Source of the DNA: Mycobacterium sp. 3519A
GTDB taxonomy: Bacteria; Actinomycetota; Actinomycetes; Mycobacteriales; Mycobacteriaceae
Direction: 5' to 3'
DNA length: 64,000 bases
Assembly (NCBI RefSeq): GCF_900240945.1
Contig: NZ_OESG01000013.1
Span: forward strand, 992,001 to 1,056,000
The notes under the pieces were generated by a model that worked only from the letters and a program-made list of their open reading frames with translations, was not told the origin of the DNA and searched no databases. Positions 1 through 8,741 of the stretch are shown here, one piece after another. The first letter of the stretch is position 1; each line of letters begins with the position of its first letter. The translations under genes and the position numbers were made by a program.

Positions 1-68
1 ACCGGAAGGCACGCGTACCCGCGCAGGTCACGGTATGTAAATGCGCCGGTTACGGTCATGACAACATA

Positions 69-1295
69 TTGGGCGTGCCCCGTGACCCGAAGACGCCTCC
101 TGTCGTGACCATGGTCGGCGGTGGGCAACTGGCCAGGATGACCCATCAGGCGGCGATTGCGCTGGGTCAGACGCTGCGCGTGCTGGCCGCCAGCCCCGAC
201 GACCCGGCCGCCCAGGTCAGCCCGGATGTCGTGATCGGCGCGCACACCGACCTGCAGGCCCTGCAGAAGGCCGCTGCCGGGGCCGATGCGCTGACGTTCG
301 ACCACGAGCACGTGCCCACCGAACTGCTGGAAAAGCTGGTCGCCGACGGTGTGAACGTCGCGCCGCCGCCCTTGGCGCTGATTCACGCGCAGGACAAGCT
401 GGTGATGCGGCGCCGCCTCGAGGCGATCGGCGCCCCGGTGCCGCGATTCGCGGAGGTGACCGAACCCGCAGACGTCGAGAAGTTCGCGGCCCGCGTCGGC
501 ACCGACGTGGTGGTCAAAAGGGCCCGCGGCGGCTACGACGGCCGCGGCGTGACGCTGGCGCGCGACGTCGAACAGGCGCGTGAGGTCGCAAGCGGCTACC
601 TGGCCGACGGCACGGCGGTGCTGGTCGAGGAGAAGGTCGCGATGCGCCGCGAGTTGGCTGCGCTGGTGGCGCGCTCACCGTTCGGGCAGGGCGCGGCGTG
701 GCCGGTGGTGCAAACCGTTCAGCGCGACGGGATCTGCGTCGAGGTGATCGCTCCCGCACCCCGGCTGGATGCCGAATTAGCGAGCGCGGCAGGGCAACTC
801 GCCTTGCGACTGGCCCACGAGCTCGGCGTGGTTGGTGTGTTGGCGGTCGAACTCTTCGAAACGGTGGACGGCAAGCTGGTGGTCAACGAGTTGGCGATGC
901 GTCCGCACAACTCGGGGCACTGGAGCATGGACGGCGCGCGCACAGGGCAATTCGAGCAGCACCTGAGGGCGGTGCTCGACTATCCACTCGGTGAGACGTC
1001 GCCGATCGCGCCGGTCACGGTGATGGGCAACGTGATTGGCGCGCAGCAGACCCCGGCGATGAGCATGGATGAGCGGCTGCACCACCTGTTCGGCCGGATC
1101 CCGGAGGCCAGGGTGCACCTGTACGGCAAGGGGGAGCGGCCGAACCGCAAGATCGGCCACGTCAACATTCTCGGTGCACCCGGCGGATCGCTGGACGACG
1201 ACGACTACGTCGCCGATGTCAGGGAGCGTGCGATGCGGGCCGCGCACTGGTTGTCGCATGCCGAGTGGACGGACGGATGGAGTGGACATGACTAG
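69..1295 (+). CDS. purK: PurK, N5-carboxyaminoimidazole ribonucleotide synthase
   Basis: Cytoplasmic ATP-grasp enzyme of purine synthesis: it carboxylates AIR with bicarbonate and ATP to N5-CAIR, the substrate of the next gene's product. The N-terminal [10 protein letters not shown] nucleotide-binding motif begins about residue 15; HDQ/EHVP and HAQDKLVMR segments follow, then an ATP-grasp core around [13 protein letters not shown] (about residue 150) and a C-terminal [13 protein letters not shown] segment. The length of 408 aa fits the family. The start is uncertain: TTG at 69, GTG at 75, or a shorter form near the ATG at 111; mycobacterial homologues carry a short N-terminal extension, which favours 69 or 75. 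The gene overlaps purE by 8 bases, so the two form an operon. Confidence 0.95.
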   Translation: MGVPRDPKTPPVVTMVGGGQLARMTHQAAIALGQTLRVLAASPDDPAAQVSPDVVIGAHTDLQALQKAAAGADALTFDHEHVPTELLEKLVADGVNVAPPPLALIHAQDKLVMRRRLEAIGAPVPRFAEVTEPADVEKFAARVGTDVVVKRARGGYDGRGVTLARDVEQAREVASGYLADGTAVLVEEKVAMRRELAALVARSPFGQGAAWPVVQTVQRDGICVEVIAPAPRLDAELASAAGQLALRLAHELGVVGVLAVELFETVDGKLVVNELAMRPHNSGHWSMDGARTGQFEQHLRAVLDYPLGETSPIAPVTVMGNVIGAQQTPAMSMDERLHHLFGRIPEARVHLYGKGERPNRKIGHVNILGAPGGSLDDDDYVADVRERAMRAAHWLSHAEWTDGWSGHD

Positions 1296-1794
1296 CCACG
1301 CGCGGGTCGGCGTGATCATGGGCAGCGACAGCGACTGGTCGGTGATGGAGGAGGCCGCCCACGCGCTGGCCGAATTCGACGTGCCGTTCGAGGTGGGCGT
1401 GGTGTCCGCACATCGCACCCCCGCCCGGATGCTCGAGTACGCGCAGAGCGCGGCGGGCCGCGGCATCGAGGTGATCATCGCCGGCGCGGGCGGCGCCGCC
1501 CATCTGCCCGGCATGGTCGCCTCGGCGACACCGCTGCCCGTGATCGGGGTGCCGGTGCCGCTGGCCAAGCTCGACGGCATGGATTCGCTGCTGTCGATCG
1601 TGCAGATGCCCGCGGGCGTGCCGGTGGCGACGGTGTCGATCGGCGGCGCCCGCAACGCCGGACTGCTCGCGGTGCGGATCCTGGGGGCGTCCGACGAGGC
1701 GTTGCGGACGCGGATGGCCGAATTCCAGAGCAACCTGGCAGACATGGTGCTGCAAAAGGACGCCGCACTGCGAAATCGGCTGCTCGGGCAGTAG
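1288..1794 (+). CDS. purE: PurE, N5-CAIR mutase
   Basis: Converts N5-CAIR to 4-carboxy-AIR in the step after PurK. The 168-aa product has the class I PurE signature: [11 protein letters not shown] at the N terminus, [11 protein letters not shown] near residue 45, and [13 protein letters not shown] near residue 70, the phosphate- and ribose-binding loops. The ATG at 1288 lies inside the end of purK, so translation is probably coupled. The length matches bacterial PurE. Function is secure from motifs and the adjacency to purK. Confidence 0.95.
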   Translation: MTSHARVGVIMGSDSDWSVMEEAAHALAEFDVPFEVGVVSAHRTPARMLEYAQSAAGRGIEVIIAGAGGAAHLPGMVASATPLPVIGVPVPLAKLDGMDSLLSIVQMPAGVPVATVSIGGARNAGLLAVRILGASDEALRTRMAEFQSNLADMVLQKDAALRNRLLGQ

Positions 1795-1805
1795 GCTGCC
1801 TACCG

Positions 1806-2630
1806 ATGCAGCCAAACTTCAATCGATACCGGGCAATTGGCCAGCGGTTCGTCACAGGCTTCCTGGAGCCAGAGATTCTTCTGGTTCTCGATGTCCTCGA
1901 CGCGGCTCAGCGCGCAAAGCAGGTGTCGGGTGCCGTCGCTGAGATCGGCGTGCACCACGGCAAACTGTTCATCGGTTTGCGCCTGCTGCAGCGGCCGGGG
2001 GGCCGGTCGGTGGCCATCGACATCTTCGGCGACCAGGATCTCAACGTCGACGGCTCCGGGCACGGCGACTACGAGAAGTTCGCCAACAACGTCAAGCTGT
2101 GGTCCTCGATGGACGACGTCTCGGTGCATCAGGGCGACTCGACCAAGCTCGACCCTGGCAAGCTGCGTGAGCTCGCGGGCGGCGACGTCCGCTTCTTCTC
2201 CGTCGACGGCGGGCACACCGACGACATCGTCTACAGCGATATGAAACTGGCCGAGGCGACGCTGGCCGACGGCGGCATCGTGATCGCCGACGACGTGTTC
2301 AACGAGTACTGGCCCGGCGTCGCCACCGGCACGCTGCGGTATCTGAACGATGGCGCCAAGCTGGTGCCGTTCCTGATCGGCTTCAACAAGGTGTTCTTCA
2401 CCCAGGCCGAGCACAGCGAGTTCTACCGCGGCGAGGTCGAGTCGGCGCTGGCGGGCAAGCTGCGGCTGACGACGGCGACGTCGGAGTTCGCCGGTCACGA
2501 GGTCGGGCTCATCGCGCCGCAGGGCGCCAAGGACATCCTCCGTAAGAGCCAGTTGGCCCGCACGCTCTACCACAGCACCTACCGTTCGATGGTGCGAGGG
2601 CTTCAGGTCGTGTCCGGAGGTAAACGGTAA
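1806..2630 (+). CDS. Class I SAM-dependent methyltransferase, substrate unknown
   Basis: A 274-aa protein with a Rossmann methyltransferase core: AEIGVHHGKLFIGL (about residues 40-53) resembles motif I, VAIDIFGD (about 67-74) motif II, FFSVDGGHTDDIVYSD (about 130-145) supplies an acidic loop, and GGIVIADDVFN follows. This architecture is typical of Methyltransf_24-type O-methyltransferases, including those acting on sugars or cell-wall glycans, but the substrate cannot be told from the sequence. It begins 11 bases after purE and ends 28 bases before fadE25, so it may share their transcript. As remembered, M. tuberculosis has purE and fadE25 as immediate neighbours, so this gene looks like an insertion or retained extra gene in this lineage. 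Confidence 0.75.
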   Translation: MQPNFNRYRAIGQRFVTGFLEPEILLVLDVLDAAQRAKQVSGAVAEIGVHHGKLFIGLRLLQRPGGRSVAIDIFGDQDLNVDGSGHGDYEKFANNVKLWSSMDDVSVHQGDSTKLDPGKLRELAGGDVRFFSVDGGHTDDIVYSDMKLAEATLADGGIVIADDVFNEYWPGVATGTLRYLNDGAKLVPFLIGFNKVFFTQAEHSEFYRGEVESALAGKLRLTTATSEFAGHEVGLIAPQGAKDILRKSQLARTLYHSTYRSMVRGLQVVSGGKR

Positions 2631-2638
2631 GGTTACCG
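2625..2638. promoter_or_regulatory. Palindrome over a candidate -10 box before fadE25
   Basis: CGGTAA-GG-TTACCG is a perfect 6-bp inverted repeat with a two-base centre. It covers the stop codon of the methyltransferase gene and includes TAAGGT (2628-2633), which fits the mycobacterial TANNNT -10 pattern. The fadE25 Shine-Dalgarno AAGGAG lies just downstream. It could be an operator for a fatty-acid-responsive repressor, or chance. Confidence 0.35.
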
Positions 2639-2658
2639 GCGAGTAGCAAGGAGTCGCC

Positions 2659-3822
2659 ATGGCCTTTGGTAATCCGTCGTTCGACGCTTTCAAGCTTCCC
2701 GACGAGCACATCGAGTTGCGCGCGGTGCTGCGTGATCTGTGTGAGAAGGAGATCGCGCCGTACGCGGCCGACGTCGACGAGAAGGCCCGATACACCGATG
2801 AAGCGCTGGCGGCGCTGACGTCGTCGGGGTTCGCCGCGATCCACATTCCCGAGGAGTACGGCGGCCAGGGCGGCGACTCGATCGCCGCCTGCATCGTCAT
2901 CGAAGAAGTGGCGCGGGTGTGCGCGTCGTCGTCGCTGATCCCGATCTGCAACAAGCTGGGCACCATGGGCATGCTGTTGCGGGGTTCCGAGGAACTCAAG
3001 AAGCGGGTGCTGCCGTCGATCGCGTCGGGTGAGGCTGTCGCGTCGTACGCGCTCTCCGAACGGGAGGCGGGCAGCGACGCCGCGTCGATGCGCACACGCG
3101 CGCGCCAGGAGGGCGACGAGTGGGTGCTCAACGGCGCCAAGTGCTGGATCTCCAACGGCGGACACTCGACGTGGTACACCGTGATGGCCGTGACCGATCC
3201 GGACAAGGGCGCCAACGGCATCTCGGCGTTCGTGGTGCACAAGGACGATCCCGGTTTCTCGGTGGGCGCCAAGGAACACAAGATGGGCATCAAGGGTTCG
3301 CCCACCACCGAGTTGTACTTCGAGGACTGCCGCATCCCCGGCGACCGGATCATCGGCGAACCGGGCACCGGCTTCAAGACGGCGCTTGCGACGCTCGACC
3401 ACACCCGGCCGACCATCGGCGCTCAGGCGGTGGGTATCGCGCAGGGGGCGCTGGATGCGGCCATCGCATATGTCAAGGAGCGCAAGCAGTTCGGCAAGGC
3501 GATCGCCGACTTCCAGGCTGTGCAGTTCATGCTCGCCGACATGGCGATGAAGTTGGAGGCCGCTCGGCTGATGGTGTACACCGCGGCGGCGCGGGCAGAG
3601 CGCGGCGAGGCCAACCTCGGCTTCATCTCATCGGCGTCGAAATGCTTCGCCTCCGACGTCGCGATGGAGGTCACCACCGATGCCGTGCAGTTGTTCGGCG
3701 GCTACGGATACACCACCGACTTCCCGGTCGAGCGGTTCATGCGTGACGCCAAGATCACCCAGATCTACGAGGGCACCAACCAGATTCAGCGCGTCGTCAT
3801 GTCGCGTGCGCTGCTGAAGTAG
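2659..3822 (+). CDS. fadE25: Acyl-CoA dehydrogenase FadE25
   Basis: FAD-dependent flavoenzyme that introduces the 2,3 double bond into acyl-CoA at the first step of beta-oxidation. The 387-aa product shows the standard three-domain order: helical N domain, beta domain with ASYALSEREAGSDAAS (about residues 130-145) and WISNGGH, and C-terminal helical domain with RKQFGKAIADFQAVQF (about 275-290). The QIYEGTNQIQR motif near residue 370 carries the catalytic Glu seen in short/medium-chain enzymes. Length and wording match M. tuberculosis FadE25 (Rv3274c), which also follows purKE. AAGGAG lies 6 bases before the ATG. Confidence 0.92.
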   Translation: MAFGNPSFDAFKLPDEHIELRAVLRDLCEKEIAPYAADVDEKARYTDEALAALTSSGFAAIHIPEEYGGQGGDSIAACIVIEEVARVCASSSLIPICNKLGTMGMLLRGSEELKKRVLPSIASGEAVASYALSEREAGSDAASMRTRARQEGDEWVLNGAKCWISNGGHSTWYTVMAVTDPDKGANGISAFVVHKDDPGFSVGAKEHKMGIKGSPTTELYFEDCRIPGDRIIGEPGTGFKTALATLDHTRPTIGAQAVGIAQGALDAAIAYVKERKQFGKAIADFQAVQFMLADMAMKLEAARLMVYTAAARAERGEANLGFISSASKCFASDVAMEVTTDAVQLFGGYGYTTDFPVERFMRDAKITQIYEGTNQIQRVVMSRALLK

Positions 3823-3865
3823 GACGCTTGGCGCGGCGCCCGGCACGCGTCCTACCCTGGGGTGT

Positions 3866-4225
3866 GTGAGTCAACAGCATGCGGGAGATCTGGCCCTGTT
3901 CGGCCCGAACGCTCCCGGCTACGAATGGGTTCACACGTCGGATGTGCCGGAGCGGGAAGTCTTTCCCGGGATCACCGTCCGGCTGCTGTGGACAGGGCCC
4001 AACGGAGCGAAGGCCGCGATCACGACGATCCGCCCCGGCGCGGTGTGGCGCGGGGAGGATCACCACAGTCCCGGGCCGGAGGAGGTGTACGTGGTGTCCG
4101 GGGTGTTCAACGACGGGGTGAACGACTATCCCGCGGGCACCTTCCTGCATGCGCCCGCCGGTTCCTGGCACGTGCCGCAGTCGGCGGAGGGGTGCGTGCT
4201 GTTCCTGTTCTATCCCGAGGGTTAG
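3866..4225 (+). CDS. Cupin-domain protein
   Basis: A 119-aa single-domain cupin. The central part reads as a beta-barrel with the two conserved boxes: box 1 around WRGEDHHSPGPEEVYVVSG (about residues 65-85), whose H, H and E residues would bind a metal, and box 2 around PAGTFLHAPAGSWHVP (about 92-107). It resembles the ChrR/anti-sigma-type small cupins, but no partner sigma factor is adjacent. A TACCCT -10 box at 3853-3858 sits 7 bases before the GTG start, so the mRNA is probably leaderless. Its stop codon interlocks with that of the convergent multicopper oxidase gene. The substrate is unknown. Confidence 0.8.
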   Translation: MSQQHAGDLALFGPNAPGYEWVHTSDVPEREVFPGITVRLLWTGPNGAKAAITTIRPGAVWRGEDHHSPGPEEVYVVSGVFNDGVNDYPAGTFLHAPAGSWHVPQSAEGCVLFLFYPEG

Positions 4226-5631
4226 ACGTACTCCACGAAGAACGCCATACCGGCTTCCAGGTGATAGGTGTTGTGGCAGTGGCTGATCCACTTGCCGGGG
4301 TTGTCGGTGTCGAAGTCGACCGTGACGGTTTGCTTCGGTGGCACCAGCACCGTGTCCTTGCGCGCCTTGGGTGTCTCGCCGTCCATCACTTCAAAGGTGT
4401 GGCCGTGCAAGTGAAATGGGTGGAACATCATCGAATCGTTGATGAACCGGATTCGCACCCGTTGCTTCGGGTGCACCGGCACACCACTGGCTTTTGGGTC
4501 GTAGAGCTTGCCGTTGACCGGCCAGTTGTAGCCGTCGACCGGCCCGGTCAGATGGGCGTCGAAGACCTGATCCGGCGCCCTGGCAGGCAGTGTCACCTCC
4601 GGTGTCGGTGACAACGATGCGGTGTCCAGCGGGGTCTCTTTGCGCACCGCGGCAACGAACTCATCGACGTTGACGGTGCTCGCAACGTTGTTGACCCGCA
4701 GGTTCAACTGCGCGTGACCCTGTTTGCCCTCCGGCACCGCCACCAGCGGCCGTGAGTCGTTCACCGTCACCAGCGCATCGACTCGTTCACCCATGCCGAG
4801 GATCACCGAATTGACCTGCACCGGCACCACCGGGTAGCCGTCGGTCTGGATGACCCGCATCGACGCGTCCGGCACCGCGACGCGGAAGGCGGTATCTGAT
4901 CCGGCGTTGATGATCCGAAGTCGAATCCGTTGGCCGGCAAGGTAGTTCACCACCTGCGGATCGGTGGGGACGCGGCCGTTGACGATGAAGTACGGATAGT
5001 CGACGTCACCGCCGTCCGCGCCCAGCGGGCTGGTCGGCGTCACACCGGGGCCGCCAGGCGCCATCGGCCTCATGCCCGTCCTGCGTAGTTTGGCGAACAC
5101 CTGGTCCGGGTCGGTGCCAGTGCCGTCGATCCAGTCGTCGAGAACGACCACCAGTTCGTCGTCGTAGTCGGCCTTTTCGCCGGGGTCCTCGATGATCAGC
5201 GGACCGTACAGGCCGCGGTCGAGTTGTGTGCCGACATGCGAATGGAACCAGTACGTTCCGGCGTCGGGCACCACGAAGTCGTAGGTGAACTTCTGGCCGG
5301 TCGCCACCGGTGCCTGCGTCAGGTCGGGGACGCCGTCCATGTCGTTGACGATCGCGATGCCGTGCCAGTGCACGGTCACGCCCTGGGGCAAGGAGTTGGT
5401 CAACTCGGCACGCAACCGGTCACCCTTCTTCAACCGGATCTCGCGTGCCGGCACCTGATCGCCGTAGGTCCACGTGTGGACCCTGACGCCGCCCAGGTCG
5501 ATGTCGGTCTCGCGCGCCGCCATCGCGACGTCGGTCGCCGGCGGGCCTGCAGGCGACTGCTGCGGTTTCGAGCAGGCGGCCGCCACCCCCGCAGCGGCCC
5601 CGAACACCAGAAACTCGCGCCGACCGATCAT
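4222..5631 (-). CDS. mmcO: Periplasmic multicopper oxidase, MmcO-like
   Basis: A 469-aa exported copper oxidase probably oxidising Cu(I) or Fe(II)/phenolics outside the membrane, as described for M. tuberculosis Rv0846c. The N terminus has a twin-arginine motif (GRREFL, residues 3-8) and a lipobox ending at Cys20 (VAAAC), so it is likely a Tat-exported lipoprotein. Copper ligands are all visible: HWHG (88-91), WFHSHVG (about 130), HPFHLHGHTFEV and HCHNTYHLEAGM near the C terminus; the last Met is an axial type-1 ligand. Unlike Rv0846c it is flanked by cell-wall genes. The TTAG shared with the cupin gene leaves no room for a terminator. Confidence 0.88.
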   Translation of the reverse strand: MIGRREFLVFGAAAGVAAACSKPQQSPAGPPATDVAMAARETDIDLGGVRVHTWTYGDQVPAREIRLKKGDRLRAELTNSLPQGVTVHWHGIAIVNDMDGVPDLTQAPVATGQKFTYDFVVPDAGTYWFHSHVGTQLDRGLYGPLIIEDPGEKADYDDELVVVLDDWIDGTGTDPDQVFAKLRRTGMRPMAPGGPGVTPTSPLGADGGDVDYPYFIVNGRVPTDPQVVNYLAGQRIRLRIINAGSDTAFRVAVPDASMRVIQTDGYPVVPVQVNSVILGMGERVDALVTVNDSRPLVAVPEGKQGHAQLNLRVNNVASTVNVDEFVAAVRKETPLDTASLSPTPEVTLPARAPDQVFDAHLTGPVDGYNWPVNGKLYDPKASGVPVHPKQRVRIRFINDSMMFHPFHLHGHTFEVMDGETPKARKDTVLVPPKQTVTVDFDTDNPGKWISHCHNTYHLEAGMAFFVEYV

Positions 5632-5654
5632 GTCGTCAGCGTGGCACTCTGGCG

Positions 5655-6368
5655 CTATCCGCGGGTGACTTTCTCCATCTCGCGACGACGGTCCAGCGCC
5701 GCGGTGTCCGGGTTGGCCACCTGCACCAGCGAGGCGCCCGCGGCGAACACCGCCAGCAGGTTGGCGATCAGCTCGTCGGCGGTCGCCCAGCCTGCCGTCG
5801 ACATCACCCGGTCGTCACCGGTGAAACCCTGTGCGGCGGCCGAAGATTGGGCGGCCGCGAGCACGTCGGCGACCGTGCGGCCGTCCAGTGCCGGCCCGGG
5901 CCGGGATTCCGGGGAGATCTGGTCGCCGTGCACCCGCACCGCGGTCGCGTAATCGGTGAGCCCGACCGGCAGATCGGCGACCGGCTTGCCGAACGGGTCG
6001 AGCGAGAGCACCGCGATCTCGCCGACGCCGACGGCAGCGTCGGCATCCGCCAACCGGTCCGCCGTGCACAACGCGACCTCAGCATCTCCGTCCATTACGA
6101 CTTCCGCGCCGATCCACCAGATTCCGAGCAGGACGGCGGCCGTCTGCCAGTGCGCGGGCAGCAGCACCGCGACCCGGCTGCCCGGCCCGGCGCCCAACTC
6201 GTCGCGCAGCAGGTTGCCGGTCTTGGCCGCCCAGTTGGCCAGCGTGACGGTCGACAGTTCGATGCGTTCGGCGGTGGCGTCGTCGTAGTACGTGATGCGC
6301 GGGCCCATCGGGTCGGCCGCCATCAGCGGATCCAGCAGTGCCGATGTCAGCGTGGTCAGTTCACGCAC
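5655..6368 (-). CDS. TIGR03089 family protein (truncated adenylate-forming-like)
   Basis: A 237-aa protein of the actinobacterial TIGR03089 family (Rv3268-like). It resembles the N-terminal part of AMP-binding acyl-CoA synthetases: ITYYDDATAERIELS, then NWAAKTGNLLRDELGAGPGSRVAVLLP (about residues 42-70) and AVLLGIWWIGAEVV. The C-terminal catalytic domain and a convincing AMP-binding P-loop are absent, so it is unlikely to be a complete ligase. Its start lies 13 bases inside the end of the LCP gene, and this linkage is conserved in M. tuberculosis (Rv3267-Rv3268), suggesting a shared operon and perhaps an envelope-related role. Function unknown. Confidence 0.78.
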   Translation of the reverse strand: MRELTTLTSALLDPLMAADPMGPRITYYDDATAERIELSTVTLANWAAKTGNLLRDELGAGPGSRVAVLLPAHWQTAAVLLGIWWIGAEVVMDGDAEVALCTADRLADADAAVGVGEIAVLSLDPFGKPVADLPVGLTDYATAVRVHGDQISPESRPGPALDGRTVADVLAAAQSSAAAQGFTGDDRVMSTAGWATADELIANLLAVFAAGASLVQVANPDTAALDRRREMEKVTRG

Positions 6369-7825
6369 TCCGGGTCGTTGGTGCCCGCGGTGAGGATCGG
6401 CGACGGCGCAGGCTCGGCATCGCCCGCATCGGAGCTTCCCGCGGCGGCCTGGTCTACGGTGCCAAGCGAAGGATCGACACCGCTGGACCCCGGCCCCGTG
6501 TAGTCACCGGCCAGCACCACACGCGCCGAACCCGGCGCCACCGAGGCGTTCTCGACCACCGGGATGCCGCCGAGTTCCTTGGCGACCGCTTGCGCTCCGA
6601 GGTCGTCGGCCTTGGCGGCCTGCACCTGGCTGCCGGTGACGTGACCGCCGTCGTTGTTGCCGACGTTGCCCGACGCGAAACCCTTGCTGGTGAGCACCTG
6701 CGACACGGCAGCCGCCAAACCGTTGATGTCGGTGTCGTTGATCACGTCGACGGTCGTTTTGCTTGGCGCATAAGCCAATTGCTCGGTCTTACCCTGGTCC
6801 TGGTCGTGCAGCAGGCTGGCCACCCACTCCTTGACGTGGGCCGGGTCGACGCGCACCACGCTCTGCATCCCGTCGTCGCTCCAGCCGGCCTCTTCGACGA
6901 TCGGGATGGTGGCGAACGCGACGCTGCCCGCCGCCAGCTTCTGCAGTTGCTCGATGAAATCCATGATGTCCCAACCGTCGGACAGCACCACCGAGCGCTG
7001 CACCGCGTCCTGCAGGCGGTTCAGGGTCGCCGGGCTCGACAGCGTCTTGCTGGAGATCACGTCGTGCGCCAGCGACGCCATCACCGCCTGCTGGCGGGTC
7101 ACCCGGTCCAGGTCGCCGCGCGGAAGGTCGTGGCGCTGCCTGACGAAACTCAGCGCCTGCGGGCCGTTCAGCTTCTGCCAGCCCGCCGGGAAATCGGCTC
7201 CGGAAAGAGGTTCGTACACAGGGTTTTTCAGGCAGACGTTGACGCCGCCGAGCGCGTCGGTGATCAACGCGAAACCGAGCAGACCGATTTCGGCGTAATG
7301 GTCGACGGTCACCCCGGTCAGGTTGGCGACCGTCTTGATCAAGGCTTCGCGGCCCGCTTCGGTCGCTTCCGGTTCGGCCTTCGCCGGGTCCATGCCGTCC
7401 TGCTCGACGAGTTCGGTCTTCTTCTCGAAGTACGCCGAACCGTAGACCCCGTTGATCTTCATCTTGTTCCCGCCCGGCGTCTGGACGTAGGAGTCGCGGG
7501 GAATGGAGATGGCCGTCGCCGACTTTCCGTTGTTCGGGATGCGGACCAGGATGATCGTGTCGGTGTTGGTGGATTCGTCGTCGCCTGCCCGCAGCGTCGC
7601 CAGTTCCTCCGCCGACAACGGGTTGCCGTGCGCGTCGGTGCGACTGTCCAACCCGACCAGCAAAATGTCGATCGCGCCGTCGGCGCCGCCCTCGCCGAGC
7701 GCGATGGACGAGAAGTGGTTGATGCCGGATTCGAACGAGCGGATCTTTCCCCACGCGACACCGGTGCCGACGACGATGGCCAGGGCCACCGCGACAGCGA
7801 TGACGCGGGTCAGGCGAGCGGGCAC
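6356..7825 (-). CDS. lcp1: LCP-family ligase Lcp1 (LytR-CpsA-Psr)
   Basis: Membrane-anchored phosphotransferase that joins arabinogalactan to peptidoglycan; corresponds to Rv3267 (Lcp1/CpsA1). The 489-aa protein has an N-terminal transmembrane segment (about residues 7-27), an LCP domain with DILLVGLDSRTD (about 52-63), DTIILVRI and ISIPRDSYV (about 100-108) carrying the conserved Asp/Arg residues, and QRHDLPRGDLDRVTRQQ, followed by a LytR_C domain beginning near TTVDVINDT (about residue 345). The GTG start has TAACCT (7832-7837) six bases upstream, so the transcript is probably leaderless. The short gap to divergent rmlD (67 bases) fits joint control of linker assembly. Confidence 0.9.
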   Translation of the reverse strand: MPARLTRVIAVAVALAIVVGTGVAWGKIRSFESGINHFSSIALGEGGADGAIDILLVGLDSRTDAHGNPLSAEELATLRAGDDESTNTDTIILVRIPNNGKSATAISIPRDSYVQTPGGNKMKINGVYGSAYFEKKTELVEQDGMDPAKAEPEATEAGREALIKTVANLTGVTVDHYAEIGLLGFALITDALGGVNVCLKNPVYEPLSGADFPAGWQKLNGPQALSFVRQRHDLPRGDLDRVTRQQAVMASLAHDVISSKTLSSPATLNRLQDAVQRSVVLSDGWDIMDFIEQLQKLAAGSVAFATIPIVEEAGWSDDGMQSVVRVDPAHVKEWVASLLHDQDQGKTEQLAYAPSKTTVDVINDTDINGLAAAVSQVLTSKGFASGNVGNNDGGHVTGSQVQAAKADDLGAQAVAKELGGIPVVENASVAPGSARVVLAGDYTGPGSSGVDPSLGTVDQAAAGSSDAGDAEPAPSPILTAGTNDPECVN

Positions 7826-7892
7826 CTGCCCAGGTTACTTGCGACGCCGCCGCAGACGGGGTAGCCAGGGTCGGCGTGCCAGACTCGAGTGC

Positions 7893-8741
7893 ATGTCTGA
7901 CCGAATTGTTATCTCCGGTGCCGGCGGCATGGTGGGGCGTCGTCTGGCCGCGAAATCCCGCCAGCAGGGCCGCGACGTGCTGGCGCTGACCTCGGCCGAA
8001 TGGGACATCACCGATGCGACCGCCGCCGAACGCCATATCCAAGCCGGCGACGTCGTGATCAACTGCGCGGCGTATACCCAGGTCGACGCCGCCGAACAGG
8101 AACCCGACCGGGCGCACGCGGTCAACGCCGTCGGCGTCGAGAACATCGCGCGGGCCTGCGCGCGTGCGGGCGCCGACCTGATCCACATCTCCACCGACTA
8201 CGTGTTTGCCGGCGATCAGCGCCATCCCTACGAGATCGACGACGAAACCGGGCCGCTGAGCGTGTACGGCCGCACCAAGCTGGAGGGTGAGGTGCTGGCG
8301 CTGGCGGCGATGCCTGATGCGCACATCGTGCGGACCGCGTGGGTGTATGAAGGCGCCGACGGCAAGGACTTCGCCGCCGTCATGCGTCGGTTGGCGGCCG
8401 GTGACGGCGAAGTGGAGGTGGTGGCCGATCAGATCGGATCACCCACGTACGTGGGCGATCTCGTCGACGCCCTGCTTCAACTCGCCGACGACGGCTCGAT
8501 CCGCGAGCCGATCCTGCACGCCGCCAACGAGGGCGCGGTCAGTCGCTTCGAGCAGGCGCAAGCGGTGTTCGAAGCGGTGGGCGCCGATCCGGCGCGGGTT
8601 CGTCCGGTGGGCACCGACCGGCATCCGCGGCCGGCGCCGCGACCGGCCTATTCGGCGCTGTCGGCGCGGCGCTCGACCGAGGCGGGTCTGGAGCCGCTGC
8701 GTCCGTGGCGCGCTGCGGTGGTCGCCGCGATGGCGCAGTGA
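7893..8741 (+). CDS. rmlD: RmlD, dTDP-4-dehydrorhamnose reductase
   Basis: Last enzyme of dTDP-L-rhamnose synthesis; rhamnose is the essential linker sugar between galactan and peptidoglycan. The 282-aa protein is an extended SDR: ISGAGGMVGRRL (residues 6-17) is the nucleotide-binding loop, INCAAYTQVDAAEQEP (about 60-75) and HISTDYVFAG (about 95-104) are RmlD signatures, and the YGRTKLEGE motif (about 125) gives the catalytic Tyr and Lys. The ATG at 7893 removes a non-homologous upstream extension of the open frame. Gene order lcp1-rmlD-wbbL-manB follows M. tuberculosis Rv3267-Rv3264c except for the GMC gene inserted next. Confidence 0.92.
   Translation: MSDRIVISGAGGMVGRRLAAKSRQQGRDVLALTSAEWDITDATAAERHIQAGDVVINCAAYTQVDAAEQEPDRAHAVNAVGVENIARACARAGADLIHISTDYVFAGDQRHPYEIDDETGPLSVYGRTKLEGEVLALAAMPDAHIVRTAWVYEGADGKDFAAVMRRLAAGDGEVEVVADQIGSPTYVGDLVDALLQLADDGSIREPILHAANEGAVSRFEQAQAVFEAVGADPARVRPVGTDRHPRPAPRPAYSALSARRSTEAGLEPLRPWRAAVVAAMAQ

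Noticed and set aside
1..60. Possible divergent gene start before purK (minus-strand ATG at 60)
   Set aside because: Only 20 codons are inside the window, with no recognisable sequence.
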